A stretch of 64,000 nt of DNA from Oxyruncus cristatus (GCA_013399855.1 VXAY01002359.1:135776-199775); one strand, 5' to 3'; counted from the first letter of the stretch, positions 24,467 through 64,000 are shown. Program-made: numbers and translations. Notes: a model not told the origin generated them from the letters alone.

Positions 24467-26952
24467 TCTGCCATTTACCAGAAAAAAAAGTTTTAGTTAA
24501 GAAAAAGATAATCTTCTGCCTAAATTCTGTGTTATGCATTCACAAATGCAGTTGTGGCCAGGTCCAGGATGTGAAAGAACTGAGAGATCTACTAACCTGA
24601 CTTCCTCTTTTTGTGCATCTGTAGTTGTGTATACATCTAAGAGTTTGAGTACAGTGGTTGAAGCTGCATATATTTTAATTATATCATTGGCTTAATATTT
24701 CATGACTCTTTTGGAGTTTGTTTTTTTTTTTTGTAAAGCCAAGATGTATTTCTCTTGGTGTTTAAACCGTTGGAGGCTCATGAAACAGATGAAATACTTA
24801 CATTCTTTCAAAAATATTTAATAGTCTCTTCTGGGCTTCCAACTTGTCAACTTGTATTAGTCTAATATGAACATCTGTATAACATGAAATCATTTTACCC
24901 AAGAATATTCACAAAATTCCCACAAATGCTGTTGGTTATATGGCACTTTTCTTTTTAAAAAAAGTCAGTGTTCTTGAAACTTTGCAGTGAAGGCTGTGCC
25001 CAGCCAGGTAACTCAGTTTTGGTCATGTTTACATAATGAGTCTAAGGGTGTGTTTGTTTTCCCTGAATAGAAAAACAGGATTCCCTTCTACCAAAACCTC
25101 CACCTACCTACGCAGTATTTGTCTGCTGATTCTGAACTACTGACTTGAATTCTCTCCTGTGCAGACTTAAGTTACTTCCTAACCTTCATCCCATCCAGTC
25201 CGTATCTGGATGGGATAATATCCATAACTGGATATCGTCCTCTGATTTCCAACATCTGTGTTTGTAAGTTTTAAGGACACATAAGGACTTGGAGCTGAGA
25301 GCCACAGTTCTGTAATGCTTCTTCACATAGAATAAAATGGCCTCTAATTTAATGAGACCTTGTTTCGTGTTTGGTTTGTGTTATGCAATTGTTGAGCATG
25401 TTCATAACTGATCCTGCCTTGCTTTGCTTACAAAAGAGAGAATAATAAAAGGAGAGAAAAGGATATTTTTTCCAGTGTGATGGAGGAGAGAGGTTATCCT
25501 GACACTGGAACTTCTAAGACTAGAAAACAGAAGGATGACTCAAATGAGCAGAGTAGACTTCTTTATGCCATGCTTAAGTAAATTCTAGTACTGGGTTTTT
25601 GAGCAAAGGAGTAATTTTTCCCCAAGCAGTATTGATATAAAACGTAGATCAAGTAGCTCTTTAGGAAAACACTGAATTTGAAATGTTCTCTTTTTCCTTG
25701 ACCATTTTTCTTTTGTAATATCGTATTCCCCAATGCCCCTAGAATTTTAGAGCAGCCAAGAGAAGTAAAAAGCTTATAAAGTGGTTTACAATGAAACAGC
25801 CTGCCAGTTTTTCTGTAACTCGGTGGTTTGTGTGACTTCCCATTGGTCAGCCCCCACTGTAAAAAGCACTGTCTGCCCATAAATACCTGGAGGAATGAGG
25901 TTGAAACATTAACAACGGAAACCTGCTTCTGTGGTAGCCTTCCCCAGCCTTCATCAAGTGCTTAACTGGGGAACTGTTTTGCCAGGTGATGTTCCTTTTG
26001 GCACCTTGGCGTTTACAGTGTCATGTTTGTATCCATAGGAAACATTTGTTGAAGTCCTACTTTTACAGATTTTGCAGCATTCCTGGTGTCTTATAAATCA
26101 GTTTAGTGTGAGACTTTTTGAAATCTGGAAATATATGACCCAAGTATTTTTTTTAACATTAAGTTCTGAAAAATGATAGGAGAGAGTTTTTGGCCACTGC
26201 AGCATAGTTTAGGTATATGTTCAAGTACAACTGCTCTTAAGTGAAGTATTTCTGTTAAACCAGCTTAGGGGTCAGGCATAGTCAACTGTAAACCTGGGTG
26301 TTTAGGATATGGGGTTTCACAGACACTCCTGTAGGCTGTCTATCAAATAGACAACTATGTTTTTGAGAATAGATTTATAACTTGTGGCCAAGCTAAGATT
26401 ACTGAAAGTGAAAATTGCACATTCCCAGAACTTTGAATGAGTGAATTTCATTTCTCTCTTTCTATTTGTGCTCAGGAAAGGCTCTGCAAGTTATTTTCTG
26501 CATTTACATGGTTGCTGGAGTGAAGTACTGCTTTCGATATGTCTGGCTTAGTCCTTGCAGAGAGTTCAGTCTGTGAAGTATGAAACTCCCAGGGAGTGTT
26601 GGCTTGAGGCAACACTTCCTGGGACCGTGATTTTTATAAATTGCATTCCTCTTGGTCTTTCTGCTGTGTGGCTTCAGGGGGAACTCTTCATTGTTTTGAG
26701 AGTGAACATCAGGTAAGTCTGAAGCATGCATGTGGGATTGGGAGCAGTAGTCTTTGCTTAAAAAGGTAGTGGTCCTTTCTGAAGGATTCGCGACTTCCAT
26801 CACAGGCCAGAGGAGAGGAGTTGCTCCTGTTCTGGAGTTTTAGTCACCACAGCAGAAAGCGGGGTGAGAGAAAAGCAAATGGGAACTTTTTCATTAAATT
26901 TTTTTTTTTGGTAGTAAATCTCTGTAGGTGACTGGACACAATGATGATGTTT

Positions 26953-27180
26953 AAAAAAACAAACAAAAACAAACAAAAAAAAAACCACAATAGAAAAAAA
27001 AAAATCACAAAAACAAACCACCACCACCCCCAAAAAAAACCAAACTGAACCAACCAACCCAAAACCCAATAATGCAAAAACAACAACAAAAACCAACAAA
27101 AAAACCCCCAAAACAAACAAGAAAAGACCAAAAAACCCCAACAAACCGGAAACCAGAAAACCCACACCGAACCCCCCAAG
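26953..27180. repeat. A/C-only low-complexity tract
   Basis: About 228 bases in which roughly 93% are A or C on the + strand, with scattered (CAAA), (CAA) and (CCA) units and C-runs of up to six. The complementary strand is therefore T/G only and gives a long artefactual open frame rich in F, G, W and V. It does not resemble a simple microsatellite with a single unit. Confidence 0.85.
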
Positions 27181-30100
27181 GAATTGAAACCTGAAAATGT
27201 ATTCATCCTTCAGAAGAGAAAGTGTATTGAAAATGTCAGCAGCTTAGCCTTTCAAATTAAATGGTGAAACATCCCACTTTATCACTTTGATAGCTTTGAT
27301 CATACTGTGGATATCCTTCTCCCTTTGAGATATAAATTCCTGTTGCACATATTGTTCATCAGACTGATTGTTTTTCTTGTGAAGAACTTCTTTGAAAACA
27401 TGGAATTTTCACACTTTTTCTGGTGAGGTCTCTATCTCCATTTTGTTCTCCCAGTTTTGCTTTGTTGCCTGAGTGTATTCATCTGCTGCTTGTTCTTTAA
27501 GAGCTTCTGGCTTAAGGTTGTGGTATCTAGTCTGTCAAGATTTGAACCAAACTGTGCAGGGTTTTTGATGTTAATCAGTAGTTATAGGTAGGCAGTTACG
27601 ATTAAGCAATTGCATTGTGAAACTTGTAGAGACTTGTAGGCTTGGCTTATGTTCTGCTTTCAGGAACACGATCCCAAGATGAATGGGCTGTCTGGACAAG
27701 AGCCACCAGGAATGGCTGCATATGAAGACTAATTAGCACGAGAAGCAAGAGATACAATTAGCAAATAGGAGTTTGAGTACTAAGTATTGGAAAAGCTATG
27801 TAATTTGTAACCAATGAAAACTGATGCCTGTGTTGAAATGTATAACTAGTGTACAGTTTTGCTGACTTTGTGGGTTATACCAACCTCCCTCCTTCGCACC
27901 AACTAGAATAAACAAATAAAATACCTCACCTTGGTGTGCGAATTGAGACTGCACATCAGGTAAGGAGCCCGTGTTAGGGACAATAGTTACCCCTAACAAA
28001 AGCACATCAAAGAGAGAAGAAATGTTACAGAAAGAAGACATAAATATGCAGATTTTTGGACCTGGCCACGCCGTATTTTTTAAAAAATGAATGTAGGGTG
28101 ATGGGTAACTTTTTTACTGTTACACAACATGAACTCAATCTTAATGAGAACACTTTTATGCAGGTATAGCTTCTGCTGGAGAGAAAAAACCAGAAGCTAC
28201 CTCACTGTTGGGAGTGAGGGGCATTTTGTTGTGGGATTGTTATGTTGGATTTTTTTGTTCTGATCTGACAAATACATGACTAGGATGCAGCACAAACCAC
28301 ATTGAATGTATGGCATCAGAACATCTATTTTTGTTTTGTTTTCCAAGAAACAAACAAACCAGAATTTTTTACGCCTTAGCATTTCAGATTTCCCAGAAAT
28401 TGGAGAACTGATCTTAGGCTGTTTTATAGTAGAAAATAGCATATGAAACATTCCAGCCAGTCCCTTCGATTCAGATGGAATGCAGAGTCTGCCTCCCAGT
28501 GGAAGTACTTAGGAGGATTGACTTAAACGAGTGGAAAGTGATTGTAGGAATTTGGGGGTAATAAACTGGCGGTGATAAGTACACTGTTAGTCCCCTTCTT
28601 CAGTAGCCAAAGGCTGGGAATAATGGTGAAGTTTCTGGCTTATTTTTGTGCAGTTTTTTTTTTCACACTGTATGTACAGTGGTATTAATGTTTTTATTTA
28701 AGTATAATTTGTATCTGTGGTTTAAAAATGTAGCAGCATGCCAGGGAAATTGGTGGGATTTTCTCTCTCTGTCCATTAATTTGTAGATACCAAAGTTCCT
28801 CTGAGGTCTTCTCCAGTAGTGAGGTATTTTATCCATTAATTTCTTTGTTTTTCTGACACAAACGTGAAAACATTGAATTTAGTTTGGCATTGAATACATC
28901 TCTTAAATAATTTTTTATAAAAAGCAGTGTATTTACAGTGTCTGATAAAGTGTCTGAAACAAGTTAAGACCCTTTTTGCCATAATCAGTAGTTTATAGTA
29001 TGAGGAGAAGGAATAGGAAATGTAGCAGCACAGGATTGTGTCCTGGCGTAGCCATTACTTTGTTCCATGACTTTGAGGAAATGTTTTTAGCACACTGTTT
29101 TCATCTTGGGAAGTGCTTTCAGGTTTGCTGACAACAGTTGTTACCTTAGAACTGTGTTTTATTGTTCTTACTAATAGAAGATGTACTTGTCAATCCCTTT
29201 AAATATTTCAGCTGTCTTGTAGAAGGTAAAAAAATTACTTAAGGAAGATAAGGTTTTAAATGTTTTGAATAGAGAAAAATCTAAGATGAAGGATTACAAT
29301 GCAGTTTTCATTTTCAGTTGATTTTATTGAAAGGGTATTTGTGTTGTGGGTGAAGGTAGCTTTAGGAGTGCTTGTTTAAATGTTCCTCCTGGAGCTCATT
29401 AGTGCTGACCTCATTTTGATTTAGTTTTATTTTTCACCTGTAACAAAGGTTTAAACTTAAATTTGTAGCCTGTGCAGTCAGACTGTGCACTGAAGGTCCT
29501 GTAGGGTTGGTTTTTTTGAAAAATAAAGCTGTTTGCCTGCTTTGTGATTTCACTCTAGCTGTTAGGTTCTCAGAAATACTCCTGTCTTTGTTATGTTAGA
29601 AAGCAGAGGATAGATGTACAAACCTGAGCCTCTTGCTGTCTTGCAGCATGTAGTGATATTTCATACAGTGGGGCTTGGAAGTACATAAAAGAGGTTGATG
29701 TCAAATAGTTTTTAACACCATTAGCTTTTTAAAAATAACTGGATATACGAAGGACCCATTTGAGAGAAAGTGCAGGTCTTTGCCCTCAAGAAATGTCAGC
29801 TTTTTTACCTGCTTTAGTTCCGTGCTACCACATTTGCCTCCCTGTTGTCTGCTGCCACTAGGTGTGATTCCTTCTCCTCCCCAAAGTAAATGAGCCTACT
29901 AAGAAGAAAAAAACCCTTTCCTAGATAATAAAACTTTTTGTCTCAAAATTTAGCTCAAAGAGTAGAAAGCATCTCCCTGGGATAAAGGACCGGTTTATTT
30001 CATGTCATTCCTACGGTTACAGTATGTTGGTGTTTAACAATTACATAACAATTTATTTATTCTAACACCATGCCTTCTGGCTGCCTCCTAAGGAAATAGG

Positions 30101-31449
30101 AGTATCGTTTTACAAACACTGACATGTGAAGAACATAAATTAAACCTGCCTGCCTTTATAGGAATGTTTATTAGCCTGCATCCAGAATTTAAAGGTATTT
30201 AGGTTTGTGCTAGTTGCAACCCCCAACGGTGAGCTCCAGAAAAAGTAAGTAGAGAGATCATTAGTAGGGAGAGCATCAGGTTAATCCTCCAGTCCGCAGC
30301 TCTCCTCTGATCCCACAGTGCCCTGCTGACGACGAGTCACAAGGCGTTCTGCTGTCGGTCTCTGCTGATCTCTGGTCTTCTACGGCTCAGTGGAGGTTTG
30401 ATTTGCAGTACGATTGCCCATCTCTTTCGCTCTCCTCCTCCAGTTTTGCCTTGGCATTAACGCCTATGTATGGTTACTCAGTTTGAGATAACAGAAGAAT
30501 AACTTCTTTTGTAGTGCTGATCTTCGGTTGTTTTAGGTGCCTGGAGTGACTCATCCTAGGCTCGAGTAAGTACCAGTGTTGATACAAAGGAAAATCCACT
30601 GTTCTGCCCTGAGAAGGAGAGGGTTTAAACTGGATCAGCAAGCTAATCTGACTCATTCCTAGCCACATAGGCACTTGTGTGTCGGTACAATGGAGGGAAG
30701 GAGCTGAATTACACTTTAGAGATGAATAGTCTGTTTTTATTAGCAACCCAGTTAAACCTGCTTGAGCCAAACTGAAATCACGCCGTCAGGCCGTGCAGTT
30801 CTTGGCCAACCTTTGCTGCCCCAGAGGTCTGCTAAACTCTTACCTTGGAAACTGACTCGTTCCTGGTCCTGATGTCTCCTTCCTGATGGACCGTGTGTGC
30901 CTTCATGTGCTTTTCAGAAACACACCCGTGCAGAGAAGAGTGTTAAGTTGTGGATTTTCTTATGCTGACGCCTTGCAGGGTGCGAGTTGTGGGAGCAGGA
31001 GTGCTGAGGTGGCTCCAGCAATCTGCCAGTGCCTGTTTGTGTTCCACGGAAGAGCAACGGGAAGCAAATAAAGAAGCCTGAGGATTCTCCCAGGGTTGTG
31101 AAAGAGATGGGTCAGAGCTGGAGGCTACAGGTGATCTGAACAAGATAGCTCAGAATTACCGTAGATATGCTTGCAGAGGGTAGTTATTTTCCCCGTGCCC
31201 AGAAGATCTGCCTCCTTTTGAGAGAAGAGTAATCATGTAATCAGTAGCAATTTTGGTCTCCCACCAAATGTGTGTAAGCTAACGGCAGTTCACAGTGTGT
31301 GTGTAACAGCAGGGAGGGCAAAGTCCAGGGAGAGACAGGTTATTTCTTGTTCAGGACTGGGAGTGAGAAATCAAGGGCTGGAGTTGATGTGGCAATAATT
31401 TCTTTGTGTCTGCCTGCTTGAAAAAGTGTCAGCCCTTTGAGTGTGGGTC

Positions 31450-32220
31450 AGTCTCTTACAGCCATGGAATCCTGTTCTAGATCTTTCTGTAGCAGAGGCT
31501 GTTTAATAACTGTGACAAGCCCTGTGTGGTGGAGCTGTTGAGGAAGGTCCCACTGGGTTTGTTTTCAGTGGGTGTTGGTCACTGGGGGTTTGGTGTTGTG
31601 AGCACTGCTTTGCTGAGCACCCTGTTGAAAGCAGACGTCCTTTGGGACAGAGCCGTGGATCTGTTCCCATCCTGACTCCACAGAGGCGGTCCGGTTTGGG
31701 TTTCAACTCTGCCTGGTGAAGGGTTTCGTGGATGTGGGGAAGGCATGTGGAAGGTCTCCCTTGTGCTAGAAGCGATACTGAGACCCAGGCAACAGCCTGG
31801 AAAAGGGTGCCATGGAGGGATGGGGAGGCTGGAAAATCAGCAAGCAGGGAACAAGGACAGTATGTGAGCTGGTGTGGAACCCACAGGACACGTAAGAGAG
31901 GGGACTGCCAGGATGGCTTGGAGGACACTGGGCCCTGGGGAGCAACACAAGTCCTGTGAGCAGTGCAGGGCAGCAGCTCTCTGGGGATGCAGGAGGTGGT
32001 GGGAGGAGAGGCTTGAGCAAGCAATGGGGGTTTAGTTGGGGAGCTGAGGTGTGTCCTTGTGCGCATTCTGCTGTTGCTTCAAATTCGGGAAGATGTGCCG
32101 AGCACCAGCTCCTCTCCATGGATCCAAGGCATCCATTTCCACCATTGAGTTGGGCTTGTTGGGATTTCCATCCTCTCAGTTTCAAGAAATGTGTGAAGAC
32201 ACTTCTGCTGTAGCTGTGAG
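31450..32220. other. GC-rich block inside the intron, unclassified
   Basis: Base composition rises well above the neighbouring intron, and both strands carry long open frames (187 codons on minus at 31503-32066, 166 on minus at 31766-32266). None has a recognisable domain. The open frames probably reflect low stop-codon density. It could be an old interspersed element. Confidence 0.4.
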
Positions 32221-35200
32221 GAACATCTGTTTTCAGATATAACTGTGTCTTAAATCCATATTGCAAAAGAGATCTTCTGCTTCGGTGGGTCCATATTTAG
32301 GATTCTTCTCTGCACCGTTCATCACCTCAGGCTCTACCTTGCTTTGTAGTCTGGGGAATTTGCTTGTGAAGCATAGGCTATTGGTCCTGTGTACATTTTG
32401 TTGTTTTTTTTTTTTTAAATTTTTATATAGATGACTACATGCGTATTTATAAATGAATAACAGGGATTTTCTTTTAGATACCGTCTTTTTGTAAAAGAAA
32501 AGCTCACTTGCTAGCAAAGAATGGCAGCTCCAGTAGTGAATTCCAGGTGTAGTAAAAACCTGTTTTCTTAGGGTTGTTAATATTACTTAAGTCCAGATGT
32601 AAACTAGAGTCTAATTTTTGATACTGTTAAAAATCTGTATTGTTGGCTTTGCTATGTTACCTTGTAGTCATATTTTTATATTTTATACTGAAGAGATCAC
32701 GCAGTATGTGATGATACTCAGTTATTTTGTCCATTAAAGCCTAACCCTGTGAATAACTGTATTATATTTTCTGAGCATCTCAACTAATCAGTTTCTTTTG
32801 GCAAGATTTGCTGGTAAGAGAAATTTCCTGTGTGTTCCTATGTCTATAAACTGTTGACAAAAATATTTTTTGCAAGAATATCTTTGGTCTCTGGGTTTGA
32901 GGTTGCTTTTGTTTAATTAGTACGTGTGAAATCAGGCAAGTCAAATGAGGCAGTGAGCACACTGGTGTTCACCTCAAGCAGGAAATAGCACATCCACTGA
33001 AACTGGAAAATATTATCTCTGTATGAAATGGATAGCTGTGTAAACAATAATGTTTGCACAAAGGCAATAGGTACAAAATGTTTACATTTGCTACATATTT
33101 TAAATGTGACTTGCTGGCACAGGTTAAGACTTCTTTCTGCAAAGGGCAACAAATCTTTGTATAGCAGAGCAGAATCAATAAATGCAATTATTAGTTTATT
33201 TAGTCTTTTTATAAAGTGTTCAGGAATATTTGTTACTCAGGCTGAAATGTGTTCTTTGTGTAGACAGATAAACAAAGATAGGTACATTTATTTATTTTTT
33301 TTTTTACCCCTAATGGTAGAACCAGTGTACACTGAAAGCCACTGGGGAATTAGAATTTATCAGGGTACCATGAGCTACTGAGTTCAACTGATGCTCTTCC
33401 AGCCACCCTGATTGTACAGGACTTGAGTTGACTTTACTTAACTTGGAGGTAGTGGGTCTACGCTCTCGAGGTGATACAATGCAGTATCAGATGAGCAAAA
33501 GGCTTTATTTATTACATAATTCAAGTGAAAGAATGGAGGATATGTCTTATAAATGCCATATTTAATGGGGATTTTCCATTTTTAGATTTCACGCAGTTGC
33601 CAGTGACAGCTCCTGTTGAGTAAACTGAGACGGGAACAACTTGTATCGCCTGTTGTACCTGTACCTGCCACCATGAGAAGTTGCATAAGGTTTCTTTTTA
33701 TTGTTAATTCATGCTTTTATTGTAGTGTAACTGTTATAAGCAGGTTAATTAGTAAGCACATTCCTTTAAGGATTTTTTTTTTCCCCTCATCTAACAAAAG
33801 TTTGCTTCTAAAACTAAAGGGTATAACAGTATTAGTATAAGTAGTATATCAGGCCAAATCACTGATTATGTATTAAGCAGGATCAGTCCTAAAAAGAGCT
33901 GGTTTACTTCTCCAGGCTCATTCATGAGTGTGCTGATTGCTGCTTCTCTTTGCTCTTGAAAAAAGTGTGTAAATTTTTAACTTGTAGTCTTACTCTTTTT
34001 CATTTGGTGACAACTTCATGAGACAGAGTTCCAGGTAACTGAACAGCAGCTGTAGAATTATTTGCTTGCACAGGTTTTCTATAGGTTGTATTCTTGCATG
34101 AATTAGCAGCTCTTCCCTCCAGGATTTAACCTCCCAACTTTTCCTGCATTACTACTCAGGGTTTGAGCACCAATTCCTCAAAAACCCCAGCAGGATTATG
34201 TGAAACCAGGATGGATGCACGTTCAGTAAACACCTGAGTGTTTACAGCTAATCTGCAGACTGAACCACTTAGTTAGAATATTACCACATGTCAGGTATTT
34301 TTATTTGTCAGTAATTAAGCAGGAGCCACCTGAGAGCAACTCAAGCATTGTAAAGGCAGGGGACTTTCTCACTGTATCGTAGTCTTAATATGTGCAAAAA
34401 CTGCTTAGGCTCATGTCCTCTGCTTTCCATTCCCTGACCCAAAATGTTGGGTTTACTTACCCTCTTTTTATGGTCAAAAGCAATCATGCACTTCCAAAAT
34501 TAATAAGGTGACAACAAATTGTACTTAAATGAAATTGTAAAGCCCTGTATAGTATTTCACTAAACCTTTCAGAGGTTTTTGTTTTTGGTGTTGTTTGGTG
34601 GTACTTTCTTTAAAGGCAGAATATAAAACAGCAGACGGTATGTCTCTTTGAAGCCTTTCAAATCTGATAAAACCTTGAAAATTTACTAAAACTTTTCATA
34701 TTAGTTCTGCAAATTGATTATTAATAATGTGTTTTCATTTTGAGCTTTTAGAATACCATACAGTAAAGGTTCAAAATAAGAATTGTTGCAAGTGTTTGTT
34801 TGTGCATTTTTCTCTGTATCTTAATGAAAACAATCTTTTTCTTTTACATTCTCATTAAAAATGGAGGGGGGGATAATTTGAGACTGAATGACCTTTTGTT
34901 TAAGAAAACCCAAAACAAACAGAAACCAACAGAAAGTGTACTGTCATGGTAAGCTGCATTGGTTTTTCTTGCCGTAAAATATAACTGTCTTACAGCTAGA
35001 ACTCCAGTCTCACTTTAGGGTAGAGTTTTGCTTCTACGTTGTCATCAAAATGAATTTTTTTATTGCATGCTTAGTGATCCATTTAGTTGACTTCAGTGTT
35101 CTTCTGCTGGGAATGGCAATGATAAATCTGTTGGGGATGAAAGCATCTTAAACTGATCTCCTTTGCTTACCTGGTATTCTTCTCTTTAACAAAATATCAA

Positions 35201-38200
35201 TCAAATAAAATGATGGATTAAAATGCATCTTCTAGTCTTCAGTTATACAAGGAAGGAGGTGGAGCCTTTTCATTGCCACCAAGGAACTTCCTTTGTGTCA
35301 TGGCTCAGTTCTCCTTAGAATAATCACCCTACAAAGATACTGGACCTTATCCTTCTGATGAGACTATTATATTTTTCCTGCTTGTTCAGAAAGGGACTGC
35401 ACTTTTCCAACTTCCAATTACAATGATAATTACAATTAGGTACAAGCACAGATGCTCTGTAAATATTGTAGTCTGAAACTCATTGCCAAATTGTCAACAC
35501 TGGCACGGGAGCGCTCTCTTGCCAAAGTTTGCTATCTCCTAATTACAAGACTTTGAAGGAAGAAAAATGGAGTCTTACATAGCTTTTAAGGCAAGAAACT
35601 GCATGTGCAAAGGATAGTTTTTAATCTTAAAAAAACCTATGTTTTAAATGAAAAAGCTTTTGTGAGTGTTAATTTTTAAAAGAAATTGTTTGCAATAAAT
35701 GACTTGTAATAGCCTCAGTTTTCTGAAGGAGGAGCTGAAATAATTAACAATTGACTTGGAGTAAACAATGTACATCAGAGCAGAGTTCTAGAGCTGGATG
35801 CTTACTTTTCTGAGCCAGGCTGACATTTCAAAACATTTCCCTCAAGTCTGTCCTGTTGTAGTGTTCCTTAGACCCTTTCCTGCAGTGCAGCCTTTTATGA
35901 AATGGTGGGCCTAGCACAATTTGTTTGCAATTCAAAGCCAACATTTCCAGGTTTGGGGGTTATGTGCAAGGCCTCAGGTAAGCCAGAAGAGAGAGCTTGA
36001 CATGAGACCTTGATGTGGTTATTTTAGAAATGGTGGAAAAGGTTCCTTTCTCCTTCTGAGGCAGGAATAAAGCTGTTAGAATAACTGCAAAATCAAATGG
36101 CAGGCTGCTATGCCAGAAGGGCTCAGTGCCTCTCTAACCAAGGAAAGATATGAAAATTAGAATATTTTTAGACAGGCTTGACTGTTTGTCAGACAAGGAA
36201 TTTCTTTGGCAAAAAGTTTTCCTAAAGGTATTAAATGAGTTGCTTTAGGGTTTTGTTTGTAACGGTGTTTGGTTAAATTCTGTTTCTACTTCGTAGTCAG
36301 AGAGTTCTCCAGCTTTATAAGGAGATAAAAGATGTGCCCCTCCTGAACTGGGCCAGCCAAAATTATAGGGCAACATACAATTTTCTGAAAAATGGGTAAA
36401 CTTTTGCTGTGTGAACTTTGATTAGATTAGCTTTAAAACATCTTATTCTATGTTGCTGTCAACAACAGCACAATTTTTCTGGGCAGCAGTAGCTTATTGG
36501 CTGGCTCCCGATTATTTTCCTTAAGTATCCTTCGGTGACCGACTAAGAACATAAGTCTCTTCAAATGATTACGGAGTTTGCCCTTTAGCCTATTTAAGTT
36601 TGTTTTTTTTTATTTGTCATTGCTTTTTGCCTTTGATCTGAAAATTAAAATATATACAGTTTCTTTTTTTTAAGATTTTAAATCCCTTTTTCCCCCCCCT
36701 GCTGCTTGTTGCATTAAGTCCTTACTTGAAGAGCTCCTGTGGTTTGGGTGTGCATCTGTGGGTGCTCTGCAGGCTTTAATGTTGCTTGGTTCCTTCAAAC
36801 TGCCTGTAATGATGCAATGTTAACAATGAGGTTACAGCAGCTTGTTAGGGAAGAAGATGGTTGAAATATTTTTTACTTGGAGTTTTAAGAAATTTCATGT
36901 TTTAGGGGAAGGTGGAATTAATCTTGTCCTGCAAAGGAAGAGTGTTGGGTTGATCTGTTCCCAAAAGGACCTACAGATCTAAAATTAATGAGGCAAGGTT
37001 TCTTTTCATTAGGGTTTTTGGAGAGTTAGTGGACAAAGAGTCAATGAGTGTAAGACATCAGCAAAGAATAATATATCTTACAAATGAAAATTTACTTAAT
37101 TTAGTATTGTCGAAAGCTGTGCATCTTATTTATATATCATTATGTTGCTTGATTTATGGTATTAATAAGTTCTTACCCTTGAAAAGTTACCTGAGTGAAA
37201 TGCATTTGTAGTTCATTTTATGTACAAAATACTTCTTTTAATAACTGATGTCTCATTCACTGTTGCATAAATTCATCCTAAGCCATTATGGCAAGTGTCC
37301 CGGTTCTCCATAAGGTTTTAAATTGTTTTGTTGATTTGGGGTTTTTTAATCTTTTAGATAGATGGCATAATTTTTTGACTCAACAATAGAGTGCATTAGA
37401 AAGTAGTATCATCATTGTGGTCATTGGACATGATAAATGATGCTTTTAAAAAAGTCAAAGTGAATATCCTGGCTTCATTAGGGACCCTGTGAAAAGTTCC
37501 ACTTCTCTTCATAGTGCTGTTGTTGGGAATTTGGGGGTGTTTCTAAGCTATTTTCCAGTATTTACCAAATATAAGTTAACTCATTGTCATGTTTATTGAT
37601 CTAACAAGTGTGCCCATTGCCTACTGGTTCTGAGACTGAAGTCGTGGGACCGATGGGAATTCTCTTGGACTAAAAAAAACCAGCAAAGTTCTGTCACATA
37701 CAGGGCCTGCCTTCTCTCATGTAGGTGTCCCAGTGTGTCTAATGCTTCGAAAGCATTTCAACATCCTCAGTGCTTGGGGTTCCCGTGTACAGAAAGCAGT
37801 GGCATTGCTTGTGTTCTTAGGGCTTTTTTGGAGGCTGATTTACAGTCACATAAAGATTGCTGCTGAAAATACACTTGCAGGTGTGCTGATGTGGTTGGAG
37901 AGAGTCTTTTAAACTGTACAATCACATAACATTTTCAGAGAAATGCGTCCCATTCACATGTAATTCTACTGCAGTCTGCTAAATGGGAATGGAGAAGTTT
38001 CTCCTCATTTATCAATGTCTTGTTTCATTTGTATTAGGGATTAAGACTTGTAGCATAATTCCTGCATAAAAGAGGATATGGATACTGGGATATGGATTGT
38101 AATAAATATTATGTTTGAAAATAACCCCCTGCCAATGGTGATAGTTTAGGACTAACCTTTTCTTTTCTCTTTTCAGATCTCTTTGGATCCCTGTGTAGTT

Positions 38201-38202
38201 GA

Positions 38203-64000
<25,798 letters not shown>

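Larger units (their letters stand above)
19091..38176 (+). other. ACSL3: Large 5' UTR intron(s) of ACSL3
   Basis: Runs from the presumed exon-1 donor (GTAAGT at 19091) to the acceptor TTTTCAG before the ATG exon. It probably contains at least one more non-coding exon that I cannot place. Named contents are a degenerate CR1 at 21600-22170, a palindrome at 23010-23030, a poly-A run at 24446-24466, an A/C-only tract at 26953-27180 and a GC-rich block at 31450-32220. The rest is AT-rich intron DNA with only short open frames. Confidence 0.6.

Noticed and set aside
26800..27206. Two minus-strand frames of about 120 codons, very hydrophobic (F, W, G, V)
   Set aside because: They are translations of the A/C-only tract, which lacks stop codons on that strand because of composition; not a membrane protein gene.
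31503..32266. Minus-strand frames of 187 and 166 codons
   Set aside because: They overlap in different frames in GC-rich sequence with no domain; not supported as genes.
37741..37757. Short palindrome AATGCTT-CGA-AAGCATT
   Set aside because: A 7-bp stem is expected by chance several times in 64 kb.

Overview
The window is vertebrate nuclear DNA, almost certainly from a bird. It has split genes with GT-AG introns, a CpG-island promoter, low repeat density, and several CR1 non-LTR retrotransposon fragments in both orientations. The best of these has the typical avian CR1 3' end and an open end of ORF2. There are no prokaryotic features (operons, CRISPR, IS elements), and I could not recognise any tRNA, rRNA or microRNA gene.

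The only protein-coding gene I can support is ACSL3, long-chain acyl-CoA synthetase 3, on the + strand. Twelve coding exons between 38206 and 60089 join in frame. They give about 620 residues that follow vertebrate ACSL3 closely from the N-terminal membrane anchor to just past the FACS signature. The last roughly 100 residues and the 3' UTR lie beyond the right edge. The start codon is well placed, because an in-frame TGA lies two codons upstream of it.

Layout: 1-17,829 is 5' flanking DNA with no recognisable gene. It holds a G4-prone tract, simple repeats and a CR1 tail. 17,830-19,110 is a CpG island interrupted by a 634-base assembly gap (18321-18954); this is the presumed ACSL3 promoter and first non-coding exon, with a good donor at 19091. 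19,091-38,176 is the large 5' UTR intron, holding one degenerate CR1, an A/C-only low-complexity tract, a poly-A run and a perfect short palindrome. 38,177-60,089 is the coding body, with two CR1 insertions of opposite orientation in introns of 6.8 and 5.2 kb and a CR1 tail near 56.3 kb. 60,090-64,000 is the next, incomplete intron, ending in a CR1-like 3' end.

I found no previously undescribed system here. The most useful leads are the two-ATG arrangement of ACSL3, the intron-retention reading frame after the exon at 50824-50933, the G4 motif beside the promoter gap, and several unexplained inverted or low-complexity sequences.
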